Notes: generated from the letters alone by a model not told the origin. Positions 1 through 9,546 are shown, counted from the first letter of the stretch. The stretch is DNA of 64,000 bases from Paludibacteraceae bacterium (GCA_024401535.1 JAKSKX010000003.1:121300-185299); one strand, 5' to 3'. Numbers and translations are program-made.

Positions 1-7
1 AAACAAG

Positions 8-580
8 ATGGAAATAGATTTCAATAAACTTGGCGGTTTAGTACCCGCAATCATTCAGGACGCAGACACTCTTCAGGTACTTATGCTTGGATTCATGAAC
101 GAAGAAGCATACAAGAAGACTGTGGAGACTGGCAAGGTTACATTCTATTCTCGTACTCGCCAGACTTTATGGACAAAAGGTGAGACTAGCGGTCTTTTTC
201 TAAATCTTGTTTCCATCAAGAACGATTGCGACAAAGATACCCTACTTATAAAAGTACACCCTGTTGGCCCTGTATGCCACACAGGAACTGACACTTGCTG
301 GGCAGAGGAGAACAAGCCTTCTTTGGCCGCACTAAAGAAAGTCCAAAGTCAAATCGCCGAAGACTTCAAGAACCCTGAGACTTATGCAGGAAAGATGCAC
401 GCAGAGGGATTGAACAGAGTCGCTCAGACTCTTGGCGAGGAGGCCGTTGTTACCGTAATCAAGGCAGCTGGAGGCTCTAGAGAAGATCTAATAGAACAGA
501 GCTCCACACTAATCTATCACCTCGTAGCATTGCTAGAGGAAAAGGGAATCAGCGTAGAAGAGTTGAACATAAAAGGATAA
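8..580 (+). CDS. hisIE: Bifunctional phosphoribosyl-AMP cyclohydrolase / phosphoribosyl-ATP pyrophosphatase
   Basis: This cytoplasmic enzyme catalyses steps 2 and 3 of histidine synthesis. Residues 1 to about 105 are the cyclohydrolase domain, with FMNEEAY, TFYSRTRQTLWTKGE and the zinc-site region NDCDKDT and GPVCHTGTDTCW. Residues about 110-190 are the pyrophosphatase domain, with GEEAVVTVIKA and LIYHLVALLEEKG. The length of 190 fits HisIE fusions. In the second domain the usual acidic residues look weakened: EEAVVTV replaces a typical EEAVETV, and EQSSTLIYH replaces a typical E-x-A-D-L-x-YH. The first half seems intact, and activity of the second half is uncertain. The gene starts 8 bases into the window, so upstream his genes are probably cut off. 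ftsE follows after 9 bases. Confidence 0.93.
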   Translation: MEIDFNKLGGLVPAIIQDADTLQVLMLGFMNEEAYKKTVETGKVTFYSRTRQTLWTKGETSGLFLNLVSIKNDCDKDTLLIKVHPVGPVCHTGTDTCWAEENKPSLAALKKVQSQIAEDFKNPETYAGKMHAEGLNRVAQTLGEEAVVTVIKAAGGSREDLIEQSSTLIYHLVALLEEKGISVEELNIKG

Positions 581-589
581 ATCATAAAG

Positions 590-1294
590 ATGGCTGAAGG
601 GAAAGAACTTCTCATAAACTACAACAGGGTTGCAGTGAACCAGATGGAGCTGACCGTGATAAAGAACGTCAGTTTGGACATCTATTCAGGTGAACTCATA
701 TACCTTGTCGGAAGAGTCGGTAGTGGAAAGAGCACGTTCCTGAAGTCAGTTTATGGAGAATGTGAAATCGTGGCCGGAGACGCAACTGTCATGGGCTACA
801 ATCTCCGAAAGATAAAAGACAAGGAGATGCCTTACCTAAGACGACAGCTTGGCATCATTTTCCAGGACTTCAAGCTGCTTACAGACAGAAATGTTGAGGC
901 AAACCTGGACTTCGTACTTCGTGCAACGGACAACAAGTCTGAAAGCGACAGAAAGAAAAGAATAGAGGAGGTCCTAAAATATGTGGGCATGAGCAACAAG
1001 GGATACAAAATGCCACACGAACTGTCTGGTGGCGAACAGCAAAGAATTGTTATAGCGAGAGCTTTGCTTAACAGGCCCAAGCTAATTCTTGCAGACGAGC
1101 CTACAGGAAACCTCGACCCAGACACGGGAAAGGAAATCATGTCTTTGCTTCACCAGATTTCACAGGAGGGAACCGCTGTCATAATCGCCACTCACAACAT
1201 GAGGTGGCCGAAAATATTTGACGGCAGAATTCTAAAATTCGAGTCGATGCTTGTCGAGGAGGTTTCCTCTTTCGAAACAAGCTATAACGACTAA
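590..1294 (+). CDS. ftsE: Cell-division ABC transporter ATP-binding protein FtsE
   Basis: This is an ATPase of the FtsEX type, which at the inner membrane couples septum assembly to cell-wall hydrolase activation. The protein has 234 residues in a single ABC domain: Walker [13 protein letters not shown] near residues 42-53, Q-loop in [10 protein letters not shown], signature LSGGEQQR, Walker [14 protein letters not shown] and switch ATHNMRW. The DFKLL segment after the Q-loop is typical of FtsE. No ftsX lies beside it, so the membrane partner would be elsewhere. It starts 9 bases after hisIE and is probably co-transcribed with it. Confidence 0.9.
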   Translation: MAEGKELLINYNRVAVNQMELTVIKNVSLDIYSGELIYLVGRVGSGKSTFLKSVYGECEIVAGDATVMGYNLRKIKDKEMPYLRRQLGIIFQDFKLLTDRNVEANLDFVLRATDNKSESDRKKRIEEVLKYVGMSNKGYKMPHELSGGEQQRIVIARALLNRPKLILADEPTGNLDPDTGKEIMSLLHQISQEGTAVIIATHNMRWPKIFDGRILKFESMLVEEVSSFETSYND

Positions 1295-1322
1295 CAGTAT
1301 TATTCACTAAATACAACCGGAC

Positions 1323-1583
1323 ATGCATATAATTGGCTTTTTTCTTATCCTTGGAATTGTCCTTATACTGTTTGTAGTTGGATCAATTCTAAAACTCGTT
1401 TTCAAGGTGAAGAATGCATTTTCTGCAAACGTATTCGGCAACAGTAGCGAAAACAACACACAAGCAGAGAATGAAGACGAGTTCATGGCAGGATCGCAAA
1501 TTGTAAGAAGTGCGGAAGGACGCAGAAGACTGGACAAGTTGAAACAGTCTGCAGAAATAAAAGACGCAGAAATAGTGGAATAA
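1323..1583 (+). CDS. Small DUF4834-like membrane protein
   Basis: The 86-residue protein has one N-terminal hydrophobic helix (about residues 3-26, IIGFFLILGIVLILFVVGSI), then a basic junction and a polar, charged tail. Size and layout match the DUF4834 family of Bacteroidota, whose function is unknown. It lies between ftsE (28 bases upstream) and gpmI (43 bases downstream), so it is probably part of the same transcription unit. The family name is from memory; the membrane anchor is directly visible. Confidence 0.7.
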   Translation: MHIIGFFLILGIVLILFVVGSILKLVFKVKNAFSANVFGNSSENNTQAENEDEFMAGSQIVRSAEGRRRLDKLKQSAEIKDAEIVE

Positions 1584-1626
1584 TAACACAATCAAGAATA
1601 AATAAACTATAATAATAAAGAATAAA

Positions 1627-3150
1627 ATGGGAAAGAAAGCATTACTAATGATCCTCGATGGTTGGGGAATTGGTAACAAGAGCAAGGCAGATGCAATCAC
1701 ATCTACTGCTACTCCAAACTGGGACGCACTTGTAGCAAACTATCCAAACTCTCAGCTTCAGGCTTCAGGTGAGAACGTTGGATTGCCTGACGGACAGATG
1801 GGTAACTCTGAGGTAGGTCACTTGAACATCGGTGCCGGCCGTATCGTTTATCAGGATTTGGTTAAGATCAACCGTGCCTGCAAGGATAATTCTATCATGC
1901 AGAATCCAGAGGTAGTTTCTGCTTTCACTTACGCCAAGAATAACGGAAAGAAGCTTCATTTGATGGGTCTTACTTCTACTGGTGGCGTTCACTCTTCATT
2001 CGAGCACCTAGAGAAGCTTTGTGAAATCGCAAAGGAGTACGGCATCCAGTCAAAAACTTTCGTTCACTGTTTCATGGATGGTCGTGATACAGATCCAAAG
2101 AGCGGTAAGGGTTTCATCGAGAGACTTTCTGCACACTGCGGCAAGACAGGTGTCACAATCGCATCTATTATCGGTCGTTTTTATGCTATGGACCGTGACA
2201 AGAGATGGGAGCGTGTAAAGGAAGCTTACGACCTACTAGTTAACGGTCAGGGTAAGGCTGCTTCAAACATGGTTCAGGCTATGCAGGAAAGCTATGACGC
2301 TGACGTAACAGATGAGTTCGTTAAGCCTATCGTTAACTCTACAGTTAATGGCAAGATCGAGGAAGGTGATGTTGTTATCTTCTTCAACTACCGTAACGAC
2401 CGTGCAAAGGAGCTTACAATCGTTCTTTCTCAGAATGATGTGCCAGAGCAGGGAATGAAGACAATCCCAGGCATCCAGTTCTACTGCATGACTCCATACG
2501 ACGCTTCATTCAAGGGTGTTCACATCCTATTCCCTAAGGAGAATGTTCGCAACACACTTGCAGAGTACCTTTCTTCAAAGGGCTTGAAGCAGCTTCATAC
2601 TGCAGAGACTGAGAAGTTTGCTCACGTAACATTCTTCCTAAACGGAGGACAGGAGGAGCCATTCCCAGGAGAGGAGAGAATCCTTGTTCCGTCTCCAAAG
2701 GTTGCAACATACGACCTTAAGCCAGAGATGAGCGCATTCGAGGTTAAGGACAAGTTGGTTGACGCAATCAAGAGCCAGAAGTTCGACTTCATCGTTGTTA
2801 ACTTCGCTAACGGCGATATGGTTGGACACACTGGTATCTACGAAGCAATCGAGAAGGCTGTAAAGGCTATGGACCAGGTTGTCAAGGAGGTTACAGACGC
2901 AACTCTTGCTGCAGACTACGCAACAATCATCATTGCTGACCACGGTAACTGCGACAACGCTATCAACGCTGACGGAACTCCAAACACAGCTCACTCTCTT
3001 AACCCAGTTCCTTTTGTATATGTTGCAAATGACGCTAAGGGTGCTAAGCTTGAGAACGGCGTTCTTGCTGACGTTGCTCCATCTATTCTTGGATTGATGG
3101 GTCTTGCTCAGCCATCAGAAATGACAGGTAAGAACTTGATTTCAAAGTAA
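1627..3150 (+). CDS. gpmI: 2,3-bisphosphoglycerate-independent phosphoglycerate mutase
   Basis: This enzyme interconverts 3- and 2-phosphoglycerate in glycolysis, using two metal ions and a phosphoserine intermediate. The length of 507 residues is normal for iPGM. The alkaline-phosphatase-type metal site is visible as MILDGWG near the N-terminus and ADHGNCD near residue 437. The serine lies in [15 protein letters not shown] (about residues 58-72), and HCFMDGRDT belongs to the mutase insert. Codon choice is regular and GC-ending codons are common, as in highly expressed genes. A clear hairpin terminator follows at 3165. Confidence 0.97.
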   Translation: MGKKALLMILDGWGIGNKSKADAITSTATPNWDALVANYPNSQLQASGENVGLPDGQMGNSEVGHLNIGAGRIVYQDLVKINRACKDNSIMQNPEVVSAFTYAKNNGKKLHLMGLTSTGGVHSSFEHLEKLCEIAKEYGIQSKTFVHCFMDGRDTDPKSGKGFIERLSAHCGKTGVTIASIIGRFYAMDRDKRWERVKEAYDLLVNGQGKAASNMVQAMQESYDADVTDEFVKPIVNSTVNGKIEEGDVVIFFNYRNDRAKELTIVLSQNDVPEQGMKTIPGIQFYCMTPYDASFKGVHILFPKENVRNTLAEYLSSKGLKQLHTAETEKFAHVTFFLNGGQEEPFPGEERILVPSPKVATYDLKPEMSAFEVKDKLVDAIKSQKFDFIVVNFANGDMVGHTGIYEAIEKAVKAMDQVVKEVTDATLAADYATIIIADHGNCDNAINADGTPNTAHSLNPVPFVYVANDAKGAKLENGVLADVAPSILGLMGLAQPSEMTGKNLISK

Positions 3151-3164
3151 TATTCCTATTAATA

Positions 3165-3200
3165 AAAAGGGCGGAATTGGATTTCGCCCTTTTATTTTTT
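3165..3200 (+). terminator. Rho-independent terminator after gpmI
   Basis: AAAAGGGCG (3165-3173) pairs with CGCCCTTTT (3185-3193), and an ATTTTTT tail follows. It lies 14 bases after the gpmI stop. Confidence 0.85.
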
Positions 3201-3205
3201 GCCTT

Positions 3206-3523
3206 ATGATAGAATATCTTTCTAACAATAGTCTATTGGGACTTGTTATAGGCCTTAGCACATTCCTTATTATTGGATTGTTCCATCCTATCGTAATCAA
3301 AAGCGAGTATTACTTCGGCGTTAAATGCTGGTGGGTATTCCTTTTTGCCGGAATTCTGTTTACCGCAGCAAGCATATATGTTAGCGAGGTACTGTATTCA
3401 GCTCTGCTGGGAGTTACAGGATTTTCGTGCTTTTGGTCTATACTTGAAGTATTCGAGCAAAGGGAAAGAGTCAGAAAAGGATGGTTCCCTAGAAACCCCA
3501 AACGCAACGACTACGACAAATAA
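3206..3523 (+). CDS. Small DUF4491-like membrane protein
   Basis: The 105-residue protein has about three hydrophobic segments (residues 10-30, 42-62 and 64-82) and a basic C-terminal tail that should face the cytoplasm. FHPIVIKSEYYFG, WWVFLFAG and a conserved-looking FCFWSILEVFEQ-type segment resemble the DUF4491 family of Bacteroidota, for which no function is known. The start follows only six bases after the gpmI terminator tail, so expression may depend on read-through or on a promoter within the end of gpmI. Confidence 0.7.
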   Translation: MIEYLSNNSLLGLVIGLSTFLIIGLFHPIVIKSEYYFGVKCWWVFLFAGILFTAASIYVSEVLYSALLGVTGFSCFWSILEVFEQRERVRKGWFPRNPKRNDYDK

Positions 3524-3552
3524 CAAATAATAAAGTAAAAGACTGACTAACA

Positions 3553-3610
3553 AAAGAAAGTAATCAAATTCAGGCAAAAAACATTTAAAAGCCTAGTGAA
3601 TACTTTCTTT
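3553..3610 (+). terminator. Long two-part hairpin, probable terminator
   Basis: AAAGAAAGTA (from 3553) pairs with TACTTTCTTT (3601-3610). Inside the loop AGGC and GCCT can form a second stem. The tail TATTTTTTC follows. This fits the end of the DUF4491 transcript, although the long loop makes it weaker than a standard terminator. Confidence 0.5.
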
Positions 3611-3714
3611 TATTTTTTCATTTTCAATTGTAACCTAAAAGCACGATTTCTCCGCATAAAAAATCAAATCATAACTTATTTGTAAAACTTTCTTTTTGTT
3701 CTTAATAAAAATTG

Positions 3715-3745
3715 TTTGCTAAGAACAAAAATATAACTAAATTTG
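3715..3745 (+). promoter_or_regulatory. Bacteroidota-type promoter of the purF-like gene
   Basis: TTTG (3715-3718) and TAAATTTG (3738-3745) are separated by 19 bases, a perfect match to the Bacteroidota consensus TTTG-N19-TAnnTTTG. The coding start lies 34 bases downstream of the -7 element. Confidence 0.85.
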
Positions 3746-3778
3746 CACCATATTTAATCACATTTAAACAACCATAAT

Positions 3779-5644
3779 ATGTGCGGAATCGCTTATGTCC
3801 GACTTAGGAAACCATTGAAGTACTACTATGACAAGTATGGCACTTGGAAGTACGGATTAGAGAAATTGTATCTCTTGATGGAGAAACAACATAACAGAGG
3901 TCAGGAAGGCGCAGGTTTGGCTTGTGTCAAACTACATTCAAATCCCGGAAACGAATACATTTTTAGAGAGAGAGCCGAGGGCAGCAGTGCCATCGACAAG
4001 ATTTTCGAGGACGTTTACAAAAACTATAAGGACCTGACTGACGCACAGTGGAATGATCCAGAATTTGCCCAGAACAATCTGCCTTTCGCCGGAGAAATGT
4101 ATCTTGGACACCTTAGGTACAGTACAACAGGCAAGCACGGTATTTCCTACGTCCACCCTTTCCTTAGACGTAGCAACTGGAAAGACCGCACACTTGTTCT
4201 GGCAGGAAACTTTAACCTAACAAATGTAGATGAAGTGTTCGCTAACCTGACTCGCATCGGACAGCATCCTCGAGACATGGGAGACACAATTCTAATGCTG
4301 GAGACTATCGGACATCAGCTTGACATGGAAGTTCAGCGCAAGTTTAACAAGTACGATGCCGAAGGAAAATCATACGAAGAAATATCAGCCCTTATCGAGG
4401 ACAACATCGACCTTGGAGAAGTTATTCGCAGAAGCGAAAACGGATTCGACGGTGGATACTGCATCTGTGGTATGGTAGGACACGGAGACTCCTTTATTTT
4501 CCGCGACCCGAATGGAATACGTCCAGCATTCTACTACTGCGATGACGAAATTATAGTTGCTGCAAGCGAGCGTCCAGTTATCCAGACAGTTATGAACGTC
4601 AAACTTGAAGACATTCAAGAACTTGAGCCTGGACAGGCACTTATCATCAAGAAGAACGCAGAGTACCACCTTGAGAGAATCAGACCTGCCGGGGAAATCA
4701 AGAAGTGCTCTTTCGAACGCATTTACTTCTCTCGTGGCAGCGACAAGGACATATATAACGAAAGAAAGAAACTTGGAGAACTTTTGACTGACCAAATCAT
4801 CAAGTCTGTTGACGGAGACCTATACAACTCTGTATTCTCTTTCATTCCTAACACAGCTGAAGTCGCTTTCTACGGAATGATGCACGGTATCGAGCAGGTT
4901 ATGATTGAGGAAAAGAAAAAAGCCATCCTTTCGGGCAACAAGTTCACAGACATTGAGTTGAACAAGATTCTCTCTGCTCGTCCAAGACAGGAAAAGATAG
5001 CTATCAAAGACATCAAGATGCGTACATTCATTGCTCAGGACAAGAACCGCAATGACATGGCCGCACACGTTTACGACATCACTTATGGTTCTATCCACCC
5101 AAAGACAGACAACCTTATTGTGATTGACGACTCTATCGTAAGAGGAACAACTCTAAAGCAGAGCATCATAAAGATACTCAACAGGCTCGAGCCTAAGAAA
5201 ATCATCATCGTTTCTTCTTCACCTCAAGTACGTTACCCTGACTGCTATGGTATCGACATGTCGAGAATGGGAGAGTTCATCGCATTCAAGGCTGCAATAT
5301 CGCTACTAAAGAAGAACGGCAAACAAAGCATAATAGACGATGTATATAAAAAGTCCAAGGCTCAAGTAGGAAAACCCAAAGAGGAGTATGTGAACTATGT
5401 AAAGGAGATATATGCACAGTTCTCTGACGAAGAAATTTCAAAAGAGATTGCGCTAATGCTTACTCCTTCGGATGTTACAACTCCCGTAGAGATTATATAT
5501 CAGTCTTTGGACAATCTTCATGTTGCCTGTCCTAATCATTCTGGTGACTGGTACTTCTCTGGAGACTACCCTACACCAGGAGGAAACAGACTTGTAACAC
5601 ATGCTTTCATAAACTTCTATGAAGGCAACTTTGACAAGAGATAA
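3779..5644 (+). CDS. purF: Long amidophosphoribosyltransferase-like protein
   Basis: The product resembles glutamine-PRPP amidotransferase, the first committed enzyme of purine synthesis. Residues 1 to about 290 are the N-terminal-nucleophile glutaminase, starting MCGIAYV with Cys2 as nucleophile. RGQEGAG, GHLRYSTTG and GNFNLTN are the expected glutaminase motifs. Residues about 330-560 are the phosphoribosyltransferase domain with the PRPP loop VIDDSIVRGTTLKQS. At 621 residues it is well over 100 longer than typical PurF, with an N-terminal insertion and a C-terminal extension (about 560-621). This matches a long Bacteroidota variant that usually coexists with a standard PurF, so its exact role could differ. 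It has its own promoter and terminator. Confidence 0.85.
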   Translation: MCGIAYVRLRKPLKYYYDKYGTWKYGLEKLYLLMEKQHNRGQEGAGLACVKLHSNPGNEYIFRERAEGSSAIDKIFEDVYKNYKDLTDAQWNDPEFAQNNLPFAGEMYLGHLRYSTTGKHGISYVHPFLRRSNWKDRTLVLAGNFNLTNVDEVFANLTRIGQHPRDMGDTILMLETIGHQLDMEVQRKFNKYDAEGKSYEEISALIEDNIDLGEVIRRSENGFDGGYCICGMVGHGDSFIFRDPNGIRPAFYYCDDEIIVAASERPVIQTVMNVKLEDIQELEPGQALIIKKNAEYHLERIRPAGEIKKCSFERIYFSRGSDKDIYNERKKLGELLTDQIIKSVDGDLYNSVFSFIPNTAEVAFYGMMHGIEQVMIEEKKKAILSGNKFTDIELNKILSARPRQEKIAIKDIKMRTFIAQDKNRNDMAAHVYDITYGSIHPKTDNLIVIDDSIVRGTTLKQSIIKILNRLEPKKIIIVSSSPQVRYPDCYGIDMSRMGEFIAFKAAISLLKKNGKQSIIDDVYKKSKAQVGKPKEEYVNYVKEIYAQFSDEEISKEIALMLTPSDVTTPVEIIYQSLDNLHVACPNHSGDWYFSGDYPTPGGNRLVTHAFINFYEGNFDKR

Positions 5645-5657
5645 AATAAAAAACAAT

Positions 5658-5695
5658 AAGGTTCGCACCCAACAAAAAGCGAACCTTTTGCTTTT
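5658..5695 (+). terminator. Terminator after purF-like gene
   Basis: AAGGTTCGC (5658-5666) pairs with GCGAACCTT (5679-5687). A T-rich tail TTGCTTTTT follows. Confidence 0.85.
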
Positions 5696-5822
5696 TATGG
5701 GGCATATTCGTACCAAAAAAGGGAGAATTTAGGTTTATAGCTATCATTTTTTTATAAATAAACCTTTCCCAAATAGAAAAAATAAGTAATATTGCCATCG
5801 GAACATACAATTTACATCATAT

Positions 5823-8636
5823 ATGAAACACTTATTACTAAAAAACGCATTTAAGACAGCAGCTGTGGCATTGTCAATGCTAAGCGGTACTGCTATGGCT
5901 GCGATTAGTTCTAAGCCAGTTACCAAGGATGCAACAGAAGGAGCTCAGAAACTCTACACATTCTTGGTTGACAACTATGGCAAGAACACAATTTCTGGTG
6001 TACAGACAGGTGATTTTGAAGGTACTACTGCCATATCAACTAACCTTGATATGAAAGCAGTTTACGAGAAGTCTGGCAAATACCCTGCTCTTATAGGATT
6101 GGACTTTTTGATGACAACCGGAAAAGGTTGTGGAGACTCTTGGTTTCAATCCTACACAGGTACAACAAAGCTTCTTGCAAGAGAGATTTGGACTAAGGGT
6201 GGTATTCCTGCATACACTTGGCACTGGAAAGACCCTAGCTACGAAACTGCTAACCACGGCTCATCAACAGTTAATCCAGAGAAGAACCGTTCATACTTCG
6301 ACTATACTGTAGCTTTCAAGAAAGGTACAACTGAGTGGGATACAGAAAACGCAACTTACAAAGAGATGGTTGCGGACATCGACTCTATTTCAGAGCATTT
6401 ACTAGATTTGCAGAAAGACGGAGTTGCCTGTCTATGGCGTCCTCTTCACGAGGCAAGCGGTGCTTGGTTCTGGTGGGGAATCGGAACTGGCGAGCAATAC
6501 AAGGCTTTCTATAAGCTTATGTACGACAGAATGGTCAACGTCAATGGTGTAAAGAACTGTATTTGGGTTTGGAACATCGAGCGTACTCCATCTATTGGCT
6601 ACGACCAGAACGCACTTGATCCTTCTTGGTATCCAGGAGACGAGTATGTTGACGTTATCGCCGTAGATATTTACAAGAATGCCTACGATAGCGGCTCTAA
6701 CTCTGAGTACTACAAGAAGATTGTAGAAAAGATGGGAACAGACAAGATTATCGCTCTTTCTGAGAACGGACCTATTCCTGACGTAGAGAAGATGCATAAG
6801 GATGGTGCTGTTTGGTCTTGGTGGATGCCTTGGTATGAGTCTTGGGGTGGAAACTATGTGTCACAAACTTCAAACGATACATGGAAAAGCAACATGGCTT
6901 CTGACAAAGTTATCACACTTGACGAGATGCCAGGTTGGGGAACTTATACTGGTCCCGTAATCGTAGCAGACCCATGCGAACTAAATACAGACCTAAGAAT
7001 GGAGGCTGAGTGTGCTGACTATAAAGGTCAAGTTGTAGGCGACGCAGATATGTCTGGTAGCAAAGGAGTAAATGTAGATTCAGAGGACGGATACATAAAT
7101 TTCAAATTCAATGTTCCAAGTGCTGGATACTACAAGGTTATCGTTAAAGGTGCTACTTCATACGGTCCTGGAAAACACGCATCTATCGTTGTTGGTAGCA
7201 ATGCTGCAGAGATTTCTATCGATGACAACGAGGAGATTGTTGTAGGTTCGTTTAAATTTGATAAGGGAGAGAACACTGTTTCTGCCGTTCCTGGTTGGAC
7301 ATGGTGGGTAATTGACTACGCAAGAATTGAATCTGATGCAGAGGCATTAACTCCTATTACACCTAGTACATCTCCTGTTAACGCTAAAGCTAATGAATCA
7401 GCTGCAAAACTTTACTCTTTCCTTTACAACAACTTCGGAAAAAAGACTATTTCCGGCTTTATGCTTGGAGACATGACAACAGGAAACAATGGTCTTGACA
7501 ATCACGAAGACTTCAAAGTTATCAAGGAGAAGTCAGGCAAATACCCTGCTCTAGTTGGTATTGATATGATGAACGCAACAGGTAAGAGTGTTGACAATAA
7601 TGATTCTTACTTCATTAAGTACACTGAAACTTCTATTAAACTTGCAAAGGAGATTTGGAGTCGCGGTGGTATCCCTGCTATTACATGGCACTGGCGTGAC
7701 CCAAGCCGTTCTACAGATATGTTCTATACAAAGAAAGGCAACCCTGATGGAACAGAAATTGACTTTGCAGAGTTATCAATCAAAGATGGCAAGTGGAATA
7801 CATCTTCTGCTTTCTACAAGAATATGATTAAGGATATCGATGTTATCGCAGACTATATGCTTGATCTTCAGAAGGAAGGTGTTGCAGCAATCTTCCGTCC
7901 TCTTCACGAGGCTTCTGGTGGATGGTTCTGGTGGGGAGCTTGTTCTGGCGAGGACTATGCAATGCTTTACCGCTTGATCTATGACGAGATGGTCAATGTC
8001 AAGGGTGTAAACAACCTAATCTGGGTATGGAATCCACAGAGCGTAAAAGATGCTTCTTGGAATCCTGGTGCAGAGTACTATGATGTTATCAGTATCGATA
8101 TCTATAATCAGGCATTCGACAACTCAAGCAATTATGTTGCTTTTAACAGCCTAAAGGATCTTTCTAACAAGAAGAAGATTATCGCTCTATCAGAGAATGG
8201 CCCAGTTCCTGATCCAGATGAATGCTACGAGAACGAAGCAGCTTGGTCGTGGTGGATGCCTTGGTACCAATCTTGGGGTTCTAACTTTGCTGACCAAACT
8301 TCTAATGACAACTGGAAGAAGTACATGGCAAGCGACTATATCATTACCCTTGACGAGATGCCAGGTTGGGACAAGTACGAGGCTTCTCTTAGCGATCAGA
8401 TGTCAGAGAACAACGGTATAGTTGTATTCCCTACAAACGTGAAGGACCAGGTTGTTGTTGCATCAAACAGCGACTTCAAGGTAGAGGTTATCAGCATGAA
8501 TGGAACAATGGTCGAGAACGATTTTTGTGCAGCAGGAATGAAAACTATCTCGACAAGCAGCTGGTCAAATGGAATCTATATGGTTTCTGTTTCTGCCGCT
8601 AATGGAAATTCCAAGAATGTAAAGGTAATCAAATAA
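5823..8636 (+). CDS. Secreted beta-mannanase with two GH26 domains, central CBM-like domain and T9SS sorting tail
   Basis: The product is a secreted glycoside hydrolase predicted to cut beta-1,4-mannan. A signal peptide covers residues 1-26 (ending AMA). Two GH26 catalytic domains follow, at about 30-375 and 520-850. Each has the acid/base motif RPLHEASG (E210 and E696) and the nucleophile motif IALSENGP (E314 and E791), so both look active. Spacings of 104 and 95 residues suit the family. Residues about 383-508 form a beta-rich, carbohydrate-binding-like module starting MEAECADYKG. The last 75 residues (VVFPTNVKDQ through NGIYMVSVSA to VKVIK) resemble a type IX sorting domain. No SusC/SusD pair or other glycosidase is adjacent. 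Mannanase rather than another GH26 specificity is inferred. Confidence 0.9.
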   Translation: MKHLLLKNAFKTAAVALSMLSGTAMAAISSKPVTKDATEGAQKLYTFLVDNYGKNTISGVQTGDFEGTTAISTNLDMKAVYEKSGKYPALIGLDFLMTTGKGCGDSWFQSYTGTTKLLAREIWTKGGIPAYTWHWKDPSYETANHGSSTVNPEKNRSYFDYTVAFKKGTTEWDTENATYKEMVADIDSISEHLLDLQKDGVACLWRPLHEASGAWFWWGIGTGEQYKAFYKLMYDRMVNVNGVKNCIWVWNIERTPSIGYDQNALDPSWYPGDEYVDVIAVDIYKNAYDSGSNSEYYKKIVEKMGTDKIIALSENGPIPDVEKMHKDGAVWSWWMPWYESWGGNYVSQTSNDTWKSNMASDKVITLDEMPGWGTYTGPVIVADPCELNTDLRMEAECADYKGQVVGDADMSGSKGVNVDSEDGYINFKFNVPSAGYYKVIVKGATSYGPGKHASIVVGSNAAEISIDDNEEIVVGSFKFDKGENTVSAVPGWTWWVIDYARIESDAEALTPITPSTSPVNAKANESAAKLYSFLYNNFGKKTISGFMLGDMTTGNNGLDNHEDFKVIKEKSGKYPALVGIDMMNATGKSVDNNDSYFIKYTETSIKLAKEIWSRGGIPAITWHWRDPSRSTDMFYTKKGNPDGTEIDFAELSIKDGKWNTSSAFYKNMIKDIDVIADYMLDLQKEGVAAIFRPLHEASGGWFWWGACSGEDYAMLYRLIYDEMVNVKGVNNLIWVWNPQSVKDASWNPGAEYYDVISIDIYNQAFDNSSNYVAFNSLKDLSNKKKIIALSENGPVPDPDECYENEAAWSWWMPWYQSWGSNFADQTSNDNWKKYMASDYIITLDEMPGWDKYEASLSDQMSENNGIVVFPTNVKDQVVVASNSDFKVEVISMNGTMVENDFCAAGMKTISTSSWSNGIYMVSVSAANGNSKNVKVIK

Positions 8637-8663
8637 CCTTACATTAGAAAAAAGCACTTTATT

Positions 8664-8697
8664 AGGGTGTGCCTACGCACACCCTTTTTCTTTTTTT
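8664..8697 (+). terminator. Terminator after mannanase gene
   Basis: AGGGTGTGC (8664-8672) pairs with GCACACCCT (8677-8685) across a four-base loop. The run TTTTCTTTTTTT follows. Confidence 0.9.
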
Positions 8698-8910
8698 ATG
8701 AAGGCTAGAAGCTATAACACTCAAGGAACCTACAAAACAAATTTCATCACCAATATCATTGGCAGTCCATTTTATATTTGCATAGGCTATTCTCATTATT
8801 ATTGAATCAAAATCTCAACAATATTCGCCAAAGTGAGCAAATGCACACACAAAAGACGCAAATTCTTAGTTTTTTATGACTATATGAGGAGTCAAAATCA
8901 TTTTTTTTCG

Positions 8911-8918
8911 TATCTTTG
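8911..8918 (+). promoter_or_regulatory. -7 promoter element of the FKBP operon
   Basis: TATCTTTG matches TAnnTTTG and lies 43 bases before the first FKBP gene. No good TTTG is present at the -33 distance, so only the -7 box is called. Confidence 0.6.
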
Positions 8919-8961
8919 CAAATCAATATAATAGTACTAACGAAAACATTTTAAGAGATAT

Positions 8962-9546
8962 ATGGACAAGTTGAGTTATGCTTTGGGTTTGTCTATGGCA
9001 GACAACATGAAGAAATCGGGTCTTGGTGACATTAATGCGGCTGATTTTGCTGAGGGTATGGAGGCTATGCTTAGCGGAGCAAAAGCTGATATCACACTAG
9101 ACGAAGCTCATCAGATTATCAGAACTCACATGGCTCAGCTTCAGGAAAAACAGGCAAATGCCAACAAGGAGGCTGGAGAAAAGTTCTTGGCAGAGAACAA
9201 GAAGAAGGCAGGCATAATCACTACAGAGTCTGGACTTCAGTACGAAGTTATCACAATGGGTAACGGTCCTAAACCAAAGGCTACAGACACAGTACTTTGC
9301 CACTACCACGGAACTTTGATCGACGGAACTGTATTCGACTCATCTGTTGACAGAGGCGAGCCTATCGACTTCCCTGTAAACGGAGTTATTCCTGGTTGGG
9401 TTGAGGCTCTACAGTTGATGCCTGTAGGTTCAAAGTGGAGACTATACATTCCTTCAAATCTAGGTTACGGTGAGTATGGTGCAGGAGAGGTTATCGCTCC
9501 TAACTCAGCACTTATCTTCGACGTAGAGTTGATCGAGATCAAGTAA
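8962..9546 (+). CDS. FKBP-type peptidyl-prolyl isomerase, cytoplasmic member
   Basis: The product is a prolyl cis-trans isomerase and probable folding helper. It has 194 residues and no signal peptide (it starts MDKLSYALGLSMADNMKKSG), so it should stay in the cytoplasm. Residues 1-75 are a helical FKBP N-terminal dimerisation domain. A helical linker leads to the FKBP fold at about 105-194, with GTLIDGTVFDSS, VIPGWVEALQLMPVG and YIPSNLGYGE. It is the first of three consecutive FKBP genes, 17 bases before the next. The layout resembles FkpA and Mip-type proteins. Confidence 0.9.
   Translation: MDKLSYALGLSMADNMKKSGLGDINAADFAEGMEAMLSGAKADITLDEAHQIIRTHMAQLQEKQANANKEAGEKFLAENKKKAGIITTESGLQYEVITMGNGPKPKATDTVLCHYHGTLIDGTVFDSSVDRGEPIDFPVNGVIPGWVEALQLMPVGSKWRLYIPSNLGYGEYGAGEVIAPNSALIFDVELIEIK

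Larger units (their letters stand above)
8637..8961. other. Intergenic region between mannanase and FKBP genes
   Basis: The 325-base gap holds the mannanase terminator at 8664-8690, an AT-rich stretch with no reading frame of note, and the -7 element of the FKBP operon at 8911. Nothing else was recognised. Confidence 0.7.
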
